Source: Elusimicrobiota bacterium
Lineage (GTDB): Bacteria; Elusimicrobiota; Elusimicrobia; UBA1565; UBA9628
Assembly: GCA_027452025.1 (NCBI GenBank)
Contig: DAIDHI010000042.1
Location: forward strand, 1-35,360
DNA: 35,360 nt
Direction of reading: 5' to 3'
Below, in pieces: positions 34,537-35,360 of this stretch (position 1 is its first letter; every line of letters begins with the position of its first letter). Under the pieces are notes generated by a model, which was not told the origin of the DNA, searched no databases, and worked only from the letters and a program-made list of their open reading frames with translations. Made by a program: the position numbers and the translations under genes.

Positions 34537-35042
34537 TCGCGAAGCCGGGCGATGATCACGCCCTTGGAGACGCGAGGGCCGAGGCCGGCGCCGTCGCTGT
34601 TGTAGGCGAAGGTCCGCGTCGAGCGCGGGTCGAAGAAGCGGACGGTCCCGTCTCTCCAGACCCCGATATAGGAGTCGACGCCGAGCCTGCGCGCCTCGTC
34701 GACGTCGTGGGGCGAGAAGAGCCGGGCGTCCCGCTTCATCGAGGGGTGGGTGTGGTAGATCGCCATGAACCGGCTGCCGGCGGACAGGACGGCCTTGAAG
34801 GCGATGTCGCCGTCGTCGCCGTTGGAGACGGGATCGGTGTAGTAGAAGGCGCCGCCAAGCTCCACGATGATCCCTCCGAATTCGTGTTCGCCGCTTTCCG
34901 GCAGGGCCACGCGCAAGGCGGCGACGGCGGCGTCGTTTTGCGCGGCGTAGGCGACGGTCTCCGTCACTTTGGCGATCGGAAGGGCGCGGGCGAGCGCCGG
35001 GCGGGCGGCCAGGGCCAGGGAGGCGGCCAAGAAGAATCGCAC
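34533..35042 (-). CDS. Exported DUF4329 protein with JAMM-like motif
   Basis: This 169-residue minus-strand protein starts at GTG 35042. It has a signal peptide (about 1-19, MRFFLAASLALAARPALA) and a DUF4329-type domain with YHTHPS, followed by FSPHDVDEARRLGVDSYIGV. H-x-H-P then S-x-x-D matches the JAMM/MPN metal-binding pattern, with a Glu upstream in EFGGIIVE. This suggests a metal-dependent peptidase or deubiquitinase-like fold, here exported. Function is unproven. It converges on kdpE and lies away from any obvious partner. Confidence 0.75.
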   Translation of the reverse strand: MRFFLAASLALAARPALARALPIAKVTETVAYAAQNDAAVAALRVALPESGEHEFGGIIVELGGAFYYTDPVSNGDDGDIAFKAVLSAGSRFMAIYHTHPSMKRDARLFSPHDVDEARRLGVDSYIGVWRDGTVRFFDPRSTRTFAYNSDGAGLGPRVSKGVIIARLRD

Positions 35043-35048
35043 AGAGCC

Positions 35049-35054
35049 AGTTTA
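35049..35054 (-). promoter_or_regulatory. Leaderless-type -10 box for the DUF4329 gene
   Basis: On the minus strand TAAACT lies 6 nt upstream of the GTG at 35042. No good -35 is seen. Confidence 0.4.
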
Positions 35055-35123
35055 GACGCGGCGCGCGCGCGCGACCTGGGCCGGCCGGGCCCTCGCCCCC
35101 TAGGACCATCGTCCGGATAGCGC

Positions 35124-35152
35124 TTGACGGCGGCGCGCGCGGGGGCCATAAT
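35124..35152 (+). promoter_or_regulatory. Sigma70 promoter for the last (partial) gene
   Basis: TTGACG (35124-35129), exactly 17-bp spacer, CATAAT (35147-35152). The ATG is at 35180, giving a leader of about 20 nt with no strong Shine-Dalgarno. Confidence 0.65.
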
Positions 35153-35179
35153 GAGAGCGGCAGTAAGACTTGTAACCCG

Positions 35180-35360
35180 ATGAGGATCACGGCCTGCCTC
35201 GTTCTCGCTCTCGCGCTCGCGGCCGGCGCCGCCCGGGCAACGGCTCCCGCCCGGCGCGCGGAGCCCGAGGCTTACTACCGCGGCATCGAGCTCTACTCCC
35301 AGGGCCGCCTGCCCCAGGCGCTGGCGGTCTTCAAGGCGATCGAGCGGCGAGATCCCCGGG
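35180..35360 (+). CDS. Exported TPR-like protein, 3' end outside window
   Basis: An open frame runs from ATG 35180 to the window edge. It has a signal peptide (MRITACLVLALALAAGAARA) and then a TPR-like helix pair (AYYRGIELYSQGRLPQALAV then FKAIERRDP). It is preceded by a complete sigma70 promoter and diverges from the DUF4329 gene. Only about 60 codons are visible, so the family cannot be named beyond TPR. Confidence 0.65.
   Translation, partial: MRITACLVLALALAAGAARATAPARRAEPEAYYRGIELYSQGRLPQALAVFKAIERRDPR

Overview
This is a high-GC window, densely coded, with almost no spacer longer than 175 bp and no stretch over 300 bp without a gene. TolC-family and HlyD-family proteins, a BBP2-type beta-barrel porin and a lipobox protein point to a Gram-negative (diderm) bacterium. 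No rRNA, tRNA, insertion sequence, phage gene or CRISPR array is visible. The lineage cannot be fixed from this sequence alone. A high-GC environmental phylum such as Elusimicrobiota would fit the gene mix, but that is a weak guess.

Region 1 (1-8283) is a signalling block. It holds a PAS/GAF histidine kinase that is cut by the window edge and frameshifted in a CG dinucleotide tract, a ManC-like sugar-nucleotide pyrophosphorylase, two closely related OmpR/PhoB-type response regulators in tandem, a second GAF-PAS histidine kinase, and a receiver-PAS-kinase hybrid. A possible Pho-box-like array of 11-bp repeats precedes the second regulator.

Region 2 (8371-13397) holds two overlapping genes for degenerate RsbT-like ATPase-fold proteins, a DUF6941 protein, an AmmeMemoRadiSam system protein B (Memo) homologue, an AI-2E family permease, a 55-residue protein with a Cys-rich tail, and a TPR protein overlapping a CsgG-like lipoprotein.

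Region 3 (13496-19541) holds a MarR-TolC-HlyD efflux operon without its inner-membrane pump, an exported M13 (neprilysin-like) metallopeptidase, a DUF4142 protein and a small membrane protein. Region 4 (19578-24991) covers carbon metabolism: G6P dehydrogenase and 6-phosphogluconolactonase, a convergent GH15 glucoamylase/trehalase-type enzyme, a remnant of a DUF6496 gene, an alpha/beta hydrolase and an orphan PTS EIIA.

Region 5 (25166-34536) is one long potassium operon: BBP2 porin, a 27-aa membrane peptide, kdpF, kdpA, kdpB, kdpC, kdpD and kdpE. It is preceded by TTAACG-type direct repeats with 11-bp phasing that could be the KdpE operator. The window ends with a convergent exported DUF4329 (JAMM-like) protein and the start of an exported TPR protein.

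Two layout habits recur across unrelated genes. First, many genes have a sigma70 -10 box only 5-9 bp upstream of the start codon, which predicts leaderless mRNAs. Second, three of the four secure convergent gene pairs end with stop codons interlocked in a 4-nt YTAR motif.
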